Shown in pieces: positions 32,648 to 40,192 of a stretch of DNA of 40,192 bases. A program made the translations under genes and the position numbers. Below the pieces are notes generated by a model. It ran no database searches. It saw nothing but the letters and a program-made list of their open reading frames with translations, and was not told the DNA's origin. The first letter of the stretch is position 1. The number at the start of each line of letters is the position of its first letter. This DNA comes from Methanomassiliicoccales archaeon (GTDB taxonomy: Archaea; Thermoplasmatota; Thermoplasmata; RBG-16-68-12; SOIM01): the NCBI GenBank assembly GCA_030593295.1, contig JAUVHO010000017.1, positions 1 to 40,192 of the forward strand. Direction: 5' to 3'.

Positions 32648-34753
32648 ATGCTTCGCCGACTGATTCCCGTGTTCAATCCAAAGTCCATTGCCGTCATTGG
32701 CGCATCCAGAAGGAAAGGCAGGATCGGGAGGGAACTGCTTCACAACCTAATCGAGTACGAGTATCAAGGAAAGCTCTATCCCGTCAACCCTTACGCGGAA
32801 GAGGTTCATTCGATCCCGGCCTATCCATCGATTCTTGATGTCCCAGATGAGGTGGACCTGGCCGTCATCATCGTCCCTGCCGAGAAGACCCTGGAGATAG
32901 TGAAGAACTGCGGAAAGAAGGGGGTCAAAGGCATCATAATGATAACCGCTGGCTTCAAGGAAACGGGGGAAAAAGGAGCCAAACTGGAAAGGGATCTGAA
33001 TAGAATCCTCAAGAAATACGGGATCTCGATGATCGGACCCAACTGCATGGGGGTAATCAACACCAACGAGAAGGTGAGCATGAACGCGACCTTCGCTCCA
33101 ACCCAACCGCTCAGGGGCAGGATATCGTTCATGTCCCAGTCCGGTGCTTTGGGAGCCGCGATTCTGGATCACGCCGACAACATAAAGGTCGGGTTCGCCA
33201 AGTTCGTCAGCCTGGGGAATAAGACGGATGTCTCTGGTAACGATCTGCTGATGGCCTGGGAGGACGACCCGGACACCGACATCATACTGATGTACATCGA
33301 GAGCTTCGGCAACCCAAGGAACTTCGTCAGGATAGCAAGAAAGGTCACGGCCAAGAAGCCGATAATCGCGTTGAAGTCGGGAAGGACCGAAGCGGGAGCG
33401 GCCGCCGCTGCAAGTCACACGGGAGCACTGGCAGGGCTGGATGTTGCGACGGACGCCTTGTTCGAGCAGTGCGGAGTTCTGAGGGTCAGTTCGATCGAAG
33501 AGCTGTTCGACATTGCGATCGCGTTCTCAAATCAACCCCTGCCGAAGGGTAACAGGATCGCGGTCCTCACTAACGCCGGCGGACCTGCCATAATGACCGT
33601 GGACGCCCTGGTTGGAGCGGGTCTGGAACTTGCGAAGTTGGGAGATAGGACAAGGTGGAAACTGGAAGACATACTTCCAGAGGAAGCTAGCACGAAGAAT
33701 CCCGTCGATATGGTCGCAGCTGCGGGACCTCGCGAATACGAGCATGCCATGAAAGCAATCCTCGCTGACAGGAGGGTGGACGCTATGATAACGATCTTCG
33801 TTCCGCCCATAGTCACCAAGGAGATCGAGATCGCCCAAGCGATAGCAAAGACGGCCAAGAAATACAAGAAGCCAGTGCTCTCATGCTTCCTTGGCAGAAC
33901 TGAGGATTCGCCTGGATTTGTGCATCTCACTGAACACGGAATCCCATCCTACATATTCCCCGAGAGCGCCGTCAAGTCGCTGTCCTCCATGGTCAAGTAT
34001 CGTACATACCTGGAGAGAGAGAAAGGCAGGCCGAGGACGTTCAAGGTCGATAGGAAGGTCCCAAAACGTATCTTCCGAAAGGTGGCAAAGGAGAAGAGGA
34101 CCTGGCTGGCCGAGCTTGAAGCGTTCGACGTACTGAAATCTTACGGGTTCTCCACCGTACGCACCGAAGTCACCGACAATCTGGAGGATGCTAAGAAACT
34201 GGCGAAGAAGATCGGTTACCCAGTGGTCATCAAGGCGTGCGGAGAAGGGATTATTCACAAGACAGAGATTGGTGCCGTCGTGCTGGATATCGAGAACGAG
34301 AAGGATCTGGTAAGTAGCTTCAAGAAGATGGTGTCCAACGTGAAGAAGGCCGGACACACCCCGGACTGCATCCTGGTTCAGGAAATGGTCACGGAAGGAA
34401 AAGAGGTCATCCTGGGAATGAAGTACGACAATCATTACGGGCCGATACTGATGTTCGGTACTGGCGGTATCTACGTGGAGTATCTCAAGGACGTTGCATT
34501 CAGAGTTGCACCGTTGACGGATGTGGATGCGAGTAGAATGGTGAAGTCAATCAAAGCATATCCGATCCTCGAAGGCGTTAGGGGGGAGCCTCCGTCCGAT
34601 GTGGACAGTTTGATAGAGAGTGTTCTCAGATTGTCTCAGATGGCAGTGGAGTTCGAAGAGATAGGTCAGATGGATATCAACCCGATAAAACTGTTCGAGA
34701 AGGGTGCCGGGTACAAGATAGTGGATGTGAGGATAGCGATCAGGGAGTGCTAG
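32648..34753 (+). CDS. Acetate/acyl-CoA ligase (ADP-forming), fused alpha-beta subunits
   Basis: KSIAVIGASRRKGRIGRELLHNLIEYEYQGKLYPVNP, IGPNCMGVINT, SQSGALGAAILD, AAASHTGALAG catalytic His region, C-terminal ATP-grasp (GYPVVIKACGEGIIHKTEIGAVVLDIEN...MFGTGGIYVEYLKDVAFRVAPL). Confidence 0.94.
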   Translation: MLRRLIPVFNPKSIAVIGASRRKGRIGRELLHNLIEYEYQGKLYPVNPYAEEVHSIPAYPSILDVPDEVDLAVIIVPAEKTLEIVKNCGKKGVKGIIMITAGFKETGEKGAKLERDLNRILKKYGISMIGPNCMGVINTNEKVSMNATFAPTQPLRGRISFMSQSGALGAAILDHADNIKVGFAKFVSLGNKTDVSGNDLLMAWEDDPDTDIILMYIESFGNPRNFVRIARKVTAKKPIIALKSGRTEAGAAAAASHTGALAGLDVATDALFEQCGVLRVSSIEELFDIAIAFSNQPLPKGNRIAVLTNAGGPAIMTVDALVGAGLELAKLGDRTRWKLEDILPEEASTKNPVDMVAAAGPREYEHAMKAILADRRVDAMITIFVPPIVTKEIEIAQAIAKTAKKYKKPVLSCFLGRTEDSPGFVHLTEHGIPSYIFPESAVKSLSSMVKYRTYLEREKGRPRTFKVDRKVPKRIFRKVAKEKRTWLAELEAFDVLKSYGFSTVRTEVTDNLEDAKKLAKKIGYPVVIKACGEGIIHKTEIGAVVLDIENEKDLVSSFKKMVSNVKKAGHTPDCILVQEMVTEGKEVILGMKYDNHYGPILMFGTGGIYVEYLKDVAFRVAPLTDVDASRMVKSIKAYPILEGVRGEPPSDVDSLIESVLRLSQMAVEFEEIGQMDINPIKLFEKGAGYKIVDVRIAIREC

Positions 34754-34754
34754 C

Positions 34755-34783
34755 TGCACTGGTGAGCTCACTTGGATTTATAA
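34755..34783 (+). repeat. Duplicated upstream element, copy 1 (before paralog 1), includes a TATA-like box
   Basis: tgcactggtgagctcacttggatttataa; about 24 of the first 27 bases match the copy at 35878. Confidence 0.7.
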
Positions 34784-34818
34784 CCAAGCAGTCCAATTAG
34801 GACTGAGGGTTATTCATC

Positions 34819-35301
34819 ATGAAAGATCACGGTGAATTCACTTGGGTTCTCAACAGACCTCCCTGGGTATACATGCTGGTAATGGTGATTTTCCTGCCCT
34901 TGGGCATGGTACTTGGGGTCATGGTTTTTGGGAATCCCCCGTGTTGGGCCATAATACCTGGTTTATTGGTACTTGCAGTTATACTCGTTCCAACTCTTGC
35001 CAAGGAACTGGTGTTTCGAGTTGGCATGGGACAAGAGAAGATTATATTCGTCAAGATATTCAGTAAAGTAAAAGTCGAGAAATCGGATGTGCTGTCATAC
35101 TGGGTCTCTCACCCCTTAGACGGATCTGAGCTCACCAAACCGTGGTACAAGGTCACGGACCGGCATTTGACACTGGAGCTTCTTGGTGGGAAGAAGATCG
35201 TCTTCAAACCCGTTGAGGCTCCTCTGGCCGGTCAGTTGAGCGAGGACCTCGAGAAGCATGGAATCCATCTTAACGCTGAATTGGAATCAACCCCAACCTA
35301 G
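34819..35301 (+). CDS. Small membrane protein, two TM segments + PH-like soluble domain (paralog 1)
   Basis: PPWVYMLVMVIFLPLGMVLGVMVFGNPPCWAIIPGLLVLAVILV followed by FRVGMGQEKIIFVKIFSKVKVEKSDVLSY...RHLTLELLGGKKIVFKPVEA. Confidence 0.75.
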   Translation: MKDHGEFTWVLNRPPWVYMLVMVIFLPLGMVLGVMVFGNPPCWAIIPGLLVLAVILVPTLAKELVFRVGMGQEKIIFVKIFSKVKVEKSDVLSYWVSHPLDGSELTKPWYKVTDRHLTLELLGGKKIVFKPVEAPLAGQLSEDLEKHGIHLNAELESTPT

Positions 35302-35348
35302 GGAATAATAGAAGATCTCGACTGAAAAATTGGCTTGAGGCACAAATC

Positions 35349-35798
35349 ATGATGGAGAATGAGAATCTGGTTTGGTTGACAAACAGGTATCCCCTTTTCG
35401 TCTTGAGCATGTTACTGCCCGGCCTGCTGATGTTTCTTCTTGTATACCCCTTCGTTTTCCCAAATGCGTCATTATGCTTCGTCGTGATAGCCTTCATGCT
35501 TGCATTTCTCTTGGTTTTGGCCAGGTTTTCGATGTACTTCGTCTACAAAGTGGGAATAAGCGAGGAGAAGGTGGTTTTCAAGAAGACCTTAAGGAAATTG
35601 GAAATCCTTAGGTCTGAAGTTGTGGCAGTGGACATATCGCCACCATTCTCCACTTCTGATTTAGAGAGACCGTGGTATAAGAACAGGAACCGCCATCTTT
35701 CCATAACCTTGCTCGGGGAGAAGAGGTTGACTTTCGAGTTGATAGAATTGTCAATTCTCAGTAAGATTCAAGAAGTCCTCCAGCCCTCAATCCAGTGA
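35349..35798 (+). CDS. Small membrane protein (paralog 2)
   Basis: Same layout: TM pair then YKVGISEEKVVFKKTLRKLEILRSEV...LERPWYKNRNRHLSITLLGEKRLTFELIEL. Confidence 0.75.
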   Translation: MMENENLVWLTNRYPLFVLSMLLPGLLMFLLVYPFVFPNASLCFVVIAFMLAFLLVLARFSMYFVYKVGISEEKVVFKKTLRKLEILRSEVVAVDISPPFSTSDLERPWYKNRNRHLSITLLGEKRLTFELIELSILSKIQEVLQPSIQ

Positions 35799-35923
35799 TT
35801 GTCGCTAGACAACCCAAGAAGGAAAGGAAGTCTTTTTTCATTGGCTTGCTGGTCTTTTTCGAGCTTCTGAGTGTGGTTGCACTGGCAAGCTTACTTGGAT
35901 TTATTAGGAGGAGCCGCAGTTAG
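35795..35923 (+). CDS. Candidate small single-TM protein (42 codons, GTG start overlapping paralog 2 stop)
   Basis: Read from sequence: (V/M)IVARQPKKERKSFFIGLLVFFELLSVVALASLLGFIRRSRS*. Basic N-terminus, hydrophobic span, basic tail; not in the ORF track. Confidence 0.45.
   Translation: MIVARQPKKERKSFFIGLLVFFELLSVVALASLLGFIRRSRS
35878..35906 (+). repeat. Duplicated upstream element, copy 2 (before paralog 3), includes a TATA-like box
   Basis: tgcactggcaagcttacttggatttatta, matching 34755..34783. Confidence 0.7.
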
Positions 35924-35935
35924 GTTTGAGGACAT

Positions 35936-36427
35936 ATGGTCATGGAAGAACCTGGCAGGACGGGTCGGCATATCAACTGGACACCGTGGTATCTCACAGC
36001 AGTAATGGTGGCGGTCGCTCCATTAGGTCTCTTGGCCGGAATAATCCTTTTTGGGCAGGCTCCGTGTTTGCTGTATGTACCTGGCCTTCTAATTCTCGTG
36101 TTTGTGGTGGTCCTCCCGCTTGCCGGAATCTTCGTATGGCGAGTTGACATAGAACAAGAGAGAATCATCTTCGTCAAGGTCTACCGCAAAGTAGCAATCG
36201 AGAAGTCCAAGGTATCCGCATTCAGTGTCCTTCTTCCGCTGGACGCCATCGAGCTGGCCTTACCCGCGCGCAAGAGGAAGAACCGCCGATTGACATTTGA
36301 GCTAATCGGGGGAGAGAAGATAGTAATCTACACCATTGACGCTCATCTCGCTTTCGCTATTCAAGAGAATCTGGCGGAATACGGAGTCCATCAGGTTGAT
36401 GAGTCTGAATTGACCTCTCCTGACTAG
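35936..36427 (+). CDS. Small membrane protein (paralog 3)
   Basis: TPWYLTAVMVAVAPLGLLAGIILFGQAPCLLYVPGLLILVFVVVLP then WRVDIEQERIIFVKVYRKVAIEKSKVSAF...RRLTFELIGGEKIVIYTIDAHL; closely parallels 34819..35301. Confidence 0.75.
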   Translation: MVMEEPGRTGRHINWTPWYLTAVMVAVAPLGLLAGIILFGQAPCLLYVPGLLILVFVVVLPLAGIFVWRVDIEQERIIFVKVYRKVAIEKSKVSAFSVLLPLDAIELALPARKRKNRRLTFELIGGEKIVIYTIDAHLAFAIQENLAEYGVHQVDESELTSPD

Positions 36428-36474
36428 GATTGAACTCCATTGGAAAGGACCGAGGCCCAGCAGCTTTGGAGCAA

Positions 36475-37611
36475 CTACTTCAGCAAACTTCTGGCAATCA
36501 CAAGTCTCTGTATCTCGCTCGTTCCCTCAAAGAGCTCGAAGACCTTCACGTCCCTCATGAACCTCTCGACCGCATACTCTTTTGTGTAACCGTAACCGCC
36601 GTGTATCTGGACTGCGTCGATCGCTATCTTAGTAGCTATCTCGGAGGCGAAAAGCTTGGCCATGCTTGATTCCGTGGTGTATCTCTCTCCGCGGTCCTTC
36701 TTGGCTGCTGCCCTGTAAAGCAGTAGTCTTGCTGCTTCTGTCTGAGTGGCCATGTCAGCCAGCTTCCATTGAATGGCTTGGAAATTGGATATCGGCTGAC
36801 CGAACTGCTCCCTTTCCTTGGAGTATTGCACACTGAGTTCCATGCAACCCTGAGCAACACCAACGGCACATGCCGCGATGCCTATTCTACCCCCATCCAG
36901 AGTGCTTAAGGCGATCTTGAAGCCCTGGCCTTCCTCACCCAGCAGATTCTCTTTTGGGATCCGACAATCCTCGAAGACCAATTCCACGGTGGGAGTTCCC
37001 CGAATTCCCAGCTTCTCTTCGACCTTGCCAACTGAGAACCCTTCTGCCTCCTTCTCCACTAAGAAAGCACTCAGGCCCCTTGTTGGATCCTCTCCAGTTC
37101 TCGCGAAGATCGTGAGTGTATCGGCAATGCTGCCGCTTGTTATGAAGAGCTTGTTGCCGTTGATGACGTACTCGTCCCCTTCCAGCTCGGCCTTGGTCCT
37201 GACCCCGCCGATGTCCGAGCCAGCACCAGCTTCTGTCAATCCAAAACAACCGTATGTCTTGCCGGAGGCCATGGGCACAAGGTACTTCTGCTTCTGCTCC
37301 TCGGTACCGTACTCGAGTATAGGCCAGCAGTTCAATGAATTGGCTCCTGACAACAATGCAGCGGTCGACGCGCAGACCCTAGCGATCTCCATCGTCGCAA
37401 TGGCATAACTCACGTAATCGGTGCCCGATCCCCCGTATTCCTTGGGAACGACCATACCCAAAAGACCTAGCTCGCCCATCTTCCGGATGCTCTCTGTCGG
37501 GACCCTTTCTTCCCGGTCGATCTCCTCGGCAAGGGGCTTGATATCCTTCTCAGCGAAGTCCCTGACCATCGACTGAATCATCCGCTGCTCATCGGTGAGT
37601 TGGAAGTCCAT
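36475..37611 (-). CDS. Acyl-CoA dehydrogenase
   Basis: YGCFGLTEAGAGSDIGGVRTKAE, LDGGRIGIAACAVGVAQGCMELSVQYSKEREQFGQPISNFQAIQWKLADMA, VQIHGGYGYTKEYAVERFMRDVKVFELFEGTSEIQRLVIARSLL. Confidence 0.95.
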   Translation of the reverse strand: MDFQLTDEQRMIQSMVRDFAEKDIKPLAEEIDREERVPTESIRKMGELGLLGMVVPKEYGGSGTDYVSYAIATMEIARVCASTAALLSGANSLNCWPILEYGTEEQKQKYLVPMASGKTYGCFGLTEAGAGSDIGGVRTKAELEGDEYVINGNKLFITSGSIADTLTIFARTGEDPTRGLSAFLVEKEAEGFSVGKVEEKLGIRGTPTVELVFEDCRIPKENLLGEEGQGFKIALSTLDGGRIGIAACAVGVAQGCMELSVQYSKEREQFGQPISNFQAIQWKLADMATQTEAARLLLYRAAAKKDRGERYTTESSMAKLFASEIATKIAIDAVQIHGGYGYTKEYAVERFMRDVKVFELFEGTSEIQRLVIARSLLK

Positions 37612-37674
37612 GCTCCTCCCCCGAAAAGCTAAGTTGTGAAGATATAAATAGTTGAGCCATCATGAGCAAAACCA

Positions 37675-37944
37675 ATGGAAATCACCCTCAAACTTCTGAA
37701 GCCTTTGAAGGATGCCATCGGCAAAGATTCACTGACTTTGGAGGTCGATGAGGGAACTGTTACATCTCTGCTGGAGCACGTGTCGAAGGCGTATCCCGAG
37801 TTGGGAAAGGAGCTTTTGGACGACAAGGGCGGATTGGATTACAGGGTAAATGTCATTCTGAACGACAAGCCCTTGAACGAGCTCGATGTGGAAGTCAACG
37901 ACGGGGACCAAGTGACGCTGTTCATTCCTGTGAGCGGAGGATAG
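37675..37944 (+). CDS. MoaD/ThiS-family ubiquitin-like sulfur carrier protein
   Basis: 89 aa, MEITLKLLKPLKDAIGKDSLTLEVDEGTVTSLLEHVSKAYPEL...VNDGDQVTLFIPVSGG with C-terminal GG. Confidence 0.88.
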   Translation: MEITLKLLKPLKDAIGKDSLTLEVDEGTVTSLLEHVSKAYPELGKELLDDKGGLDYRVNVILNDKPLNELDVEVNDGDQVTLFIPVSGG

Positions 37945-37974
37945 TTGCATAGGTCGGAGGAGAGGACCCCTTTC

Positions 37975-39813
37975 ATGTACGATAGGAGAATGGCCATCGT
38001 GGACCTTTCCAAAGGGAAGGTCAAGGAATATACGATTCCCAAGAAATGGCGGAGAGACTTCCTGGGAGGCAGAGGGATCAACTCATACCTGCTCTACAAT
38101 CTGATCGAAAAGGGCACCGATCCGTTCTCTCCTAGAAATGTGCTTGTTCTCGGTGTCGGTCCATTGGGAGGAACACTGGCACCATCATCATCTCGATTCA
38201 ACGTATCTGGTCTGTCTCCGGAAACCGGTATTCTGGGTGACTCCAACTGCGGCGGGTTCTTCGGACCCGAGCTTCGATTCGCGGGTTTTGACCATCTTGT
38301 GCTCAGAGGGAAATCGAAGAAGCCTTCGTACGTGAACGTTCAGGACGGGGAGATCGAGATACGGGACGCAAAGGACTACTGGGGACTGGACACCCTCGAG
38401 GTACAGATATCTTTGAGGAAGGACCTGGGAGATGTGGAATCGGTCGTCACTGGAGTGGCGGGAGAGAACAAGGTCCGAATGGCCTGCCTGCGAACCGGGG
38501 TCAAGAACGCCGCTGGAAGGTGCGGTATGGGCGCCTTGATGGGCTCCAAGAACGTGAAGGCCGTCGTCGCTTCGGGAGTGAACGGGGTCAAGGTGGAGCA
38601 CCCACAGAGAATGCTGGAGCTTATGGAGGAGATCAAGGACTATCTGATGGGTTCGAAGATAACGCCGATACTCGGCAGTCAGGGAACTCCGCTTCTATAT
38701 GAGGTCAGCAACGCCCTCGGGGCGATAAGAACCAAGAACAGCCAGCTGAACGCCTGGTCCGATTCCCTGAATGCGGAAGAACTGGAGAAGTACGTTGAGA
38801 AGATGATTTCATGCTCCTCATGCTTCATGCACTGCAGACACAGGAACGTGTTTGATGGGGAAGGTCCCGAATACACCGCGGTCGGATTACTTGGCGCAAA
38901 CTTGGGGTTGGAGGACTACCCTGAGGTCATCAAGCTGAACAACACTTGCAACGAACTGGGATTGGACATATCATCCTCAGGATCAATACTCGGTTGGGCC
39001 TTCGAGCTGTACGAAAGAGGGATCATCGACAAGAAGTTGACCGGGCAGGAGTTGAGGTTCGGTGATTCTGAGCTTGCAGATGAACTACTTCACAAAATCG
39101 CTGGGAGAGAAGGTTTCGGAGACATACTGGCTGAGAGCAGTAGGGCGGTGAAGAAATTCGGACCCGAGTCCAAGGACTATCTCATTGCCGTCAAGGGCCT
39201 TCCACAGAGCGATCCGCACGACGTGAGATATATCAAGGCGTTCGCACTGGGAATAGCGACCGCCAGCAGAGGAGCTGACCACCTCAGAAGCAGGCCCACC
39301 CTGGAGATATTCTTCAGATTGCCATTGGAGGTGAAAGAGAAGATATACGGAAAAGGAATCACCGCTGACCCAACCTCGTACGAAGGAAAAGAAAGAGCGG
39401 TCTATTTCTCGGACAACATCTTCGCAACCATAGATTCTGTAGGTATCTGCAAGTTCATCTGTCACGGTTTCAACAGCCCCCATTTTCTGGGTTATGAGCA
39501 TTTCTCAAAGCTTTTGCATGCGGTAACAGGGATGCGATTCCGAGAGAAGGAACTGGAGAACATCGGCAAGAGGATAATCGATACCGAGAGAATGTTCAAT
39601 CTCAAGCACGGGATGACAGCGAAGGACGATACCCTTCCGAAAAGATATTTCGATGACCCCATGACAATGAAGGTCTCGAAGGGACACAAAATCGACAGAA
39701 AGAACTTCGAGAAGATGAAAAAGAGGTACTACAAGCTCAGGAACTGGGACGAGAAGGGGAGGGTGAAGAAGCAACGGGTCAAAGAGATCGAATCCTATGG
39801 GGGGCTGCAGTGA
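37975..39813 (+). CDS. Aldehyde:ferredoxin oxidoreductase family protein (second copy)
   Basis: MAIVDLSKGKVKEYTIPKKWRRDFLGGRGINSYLLYNL, GPLGGTLAPSSSRFNVSGLSPETGILGDSNCGGFFGPELRFAGFD, CSSCFMHCRHRN, DSVGICKFICHG. ATG at 37975 preferred over the TTG at 37945. Confidence 0.92.
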   Translation: MYDRRMAIVDLSKGKVKEYTIPKKWRRDFLGGRGINSYLLYNLIEKGTDPFSPRNVLVLGVGPLGGTLAPSSSRFNVSGLSPETGILGDSNCGGFFGPELRFAGFDHLVLRGKSKKPSYVNVQDGEIEIRDAKDYWGLDTLEVQISLRKDLGDVESVVTGVAGENKVRMACLRTGVKNAAGRCGMGALMGSKNVKAVVASGVNGVKVEHPQRMLELMEEIKDYLMGSKITPILGSQGTPLLYEVSNALGAIRTKNSQLNAWSDSLNAEELEKYVEKMISCSSCFMHCRHRNVFDGEGPEYTAVGLLGANLGLEDYPEVIKLNNTCNELGLDISSSGSILGWAFELYERGIIDKKLTGQELRFGDSELADELLHKIAGREGFGDILAESSRAVKKFGPESKDYLIAVKGLPQSDPHDVRYIKAFALGIATASRGADHLRSRPTLEIFFRLPLEVKEKIYGKGITADPTSYEGKERAVYFSDNIFATIDSVGICKFICHGFNSPHFLGYEHFSKLLHAVTGMRFREKELENIGKRIIDTERMFNLKHGMTAKDDTLPKRYFDDPMTMKVSKGHKIDRKNFEKMKKRYYKLRNWDEKGRVKKQRVKEIESYGGLQ

Positions 39814-40192
39814 AGTATCTGTTCTATCACCCCGAGAAATGCACTGGCTGCAAGCAGTGTGCCATGGCGTGTTCCCTGAACAAGTTCGGCGAGTGCAACC
39901 CCAAGAAGTCAGCGATAAGCATCGTGAGAGATGAGTTCGAGAGATACGAATACGCCATAGTCTGCATGCAGTGTGAGGATGCCCCGTGCATAGAGGTCTG
40001 TCATCAGGGTGCGTACTATCTTGAGGACAACATCATAAAGAGGAATGACGACCAGTGCATTCACTGCCGGCTCTGTGCCGCGGTCTGCCCCCATTCAGCC
40101 ATAACCACGATAGGCAAGGAGATCGTGAAGTGCGACTTGTGTGATGGCGACCCGGAATGCGTGAAGTATTGCTCCACGGAAGCTCTTGTCTA
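39810..40192 (+). CDS. 4Fe-4S ferredoxin, AOR partner (truncated by window edge)
   Basis: GTG start overlapping the AOR stop; (M)KYLFYHPEKCTGCKQCAMACSLNKFGECN...CMQCEDAPCIEVCHQGAYYL...CIHCRLCAAVCPHSAIT...CDLCDGDPECVKYC. Confidence 0.88.
   Translation, partial: MKYLFYHPEKCTGCKQCAMACSLNKFGECNPKKSAISIVRDEFERYEYAIVCMQCEDAPCIEVCHQGAYYLEDNIIKRNDDQCIHCRLCAAVCPHSAITTIGKEIVKCDLCDGDPECVKYCSTEALV

Noticed and set aside
32747-33418. 223-aa minus-strand ORF opposite the ADP-forming ligase
   Set aside because: Antisense shadow of strong Rossmann/ligase motifs on the plus strand.

Overview
This 40.2 kb window is protein-coding and looks archaeal. The evidence is TATA-like boxes at operon heads, an ADP-forming acyl-CoA synthetase, indolepyruvate:ferredoxin oxidoreductase, two tungsten-type aldehyde:ferredoxin oxidoreductases (AOR) and a DUF2080-like protein. 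A Thermoplasmatota-like host is a guess. The core is a compact leftward operon (about 18.1 to 7.8 kb). It encodes a four-subunit, class I (ATP-dependent) benzoyl-CoA-reductase-type complex, a ferredoxin, a NuoG/GltD-type electron-input flavoprotein with an unusual C-terminal domain, an Old-Yellow-Enzyme/2,4-dienoyl-CoA-reductase-like protein and two small accessory proteins. A GNAT and a 47-aa AbrB/DUF2080-like protein sit at its head. To its right are CoA-thioester genes: a ring-hydrolase-like crotonase fused to a zinc ribbon, SDR, thiolase/DUF35, a CoA-transferase-like pair whose B subunit lacks the usual catalytic Glu (IpdAB-like), zinc alcohol dehydrogenase, ADP-forming acyl-CoA synthetase and acyl-CoA dehydrogenase. 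AOR/ferredoxin pairs lie at both ends. Other notable loci are a 1667-aa membrane-anchored repeat protein, a predicted seven-bladed propeller protein, an HDAC/ABC-exporter operon and a tandem family of small membrane proteins with a duplicated upstream element and an unannotated coupled 42-codon ORF. I saw no rRNA, tRNA, CRISPR array or intact mobile element. All family calls are from reading motifs by eye; no searches were run.
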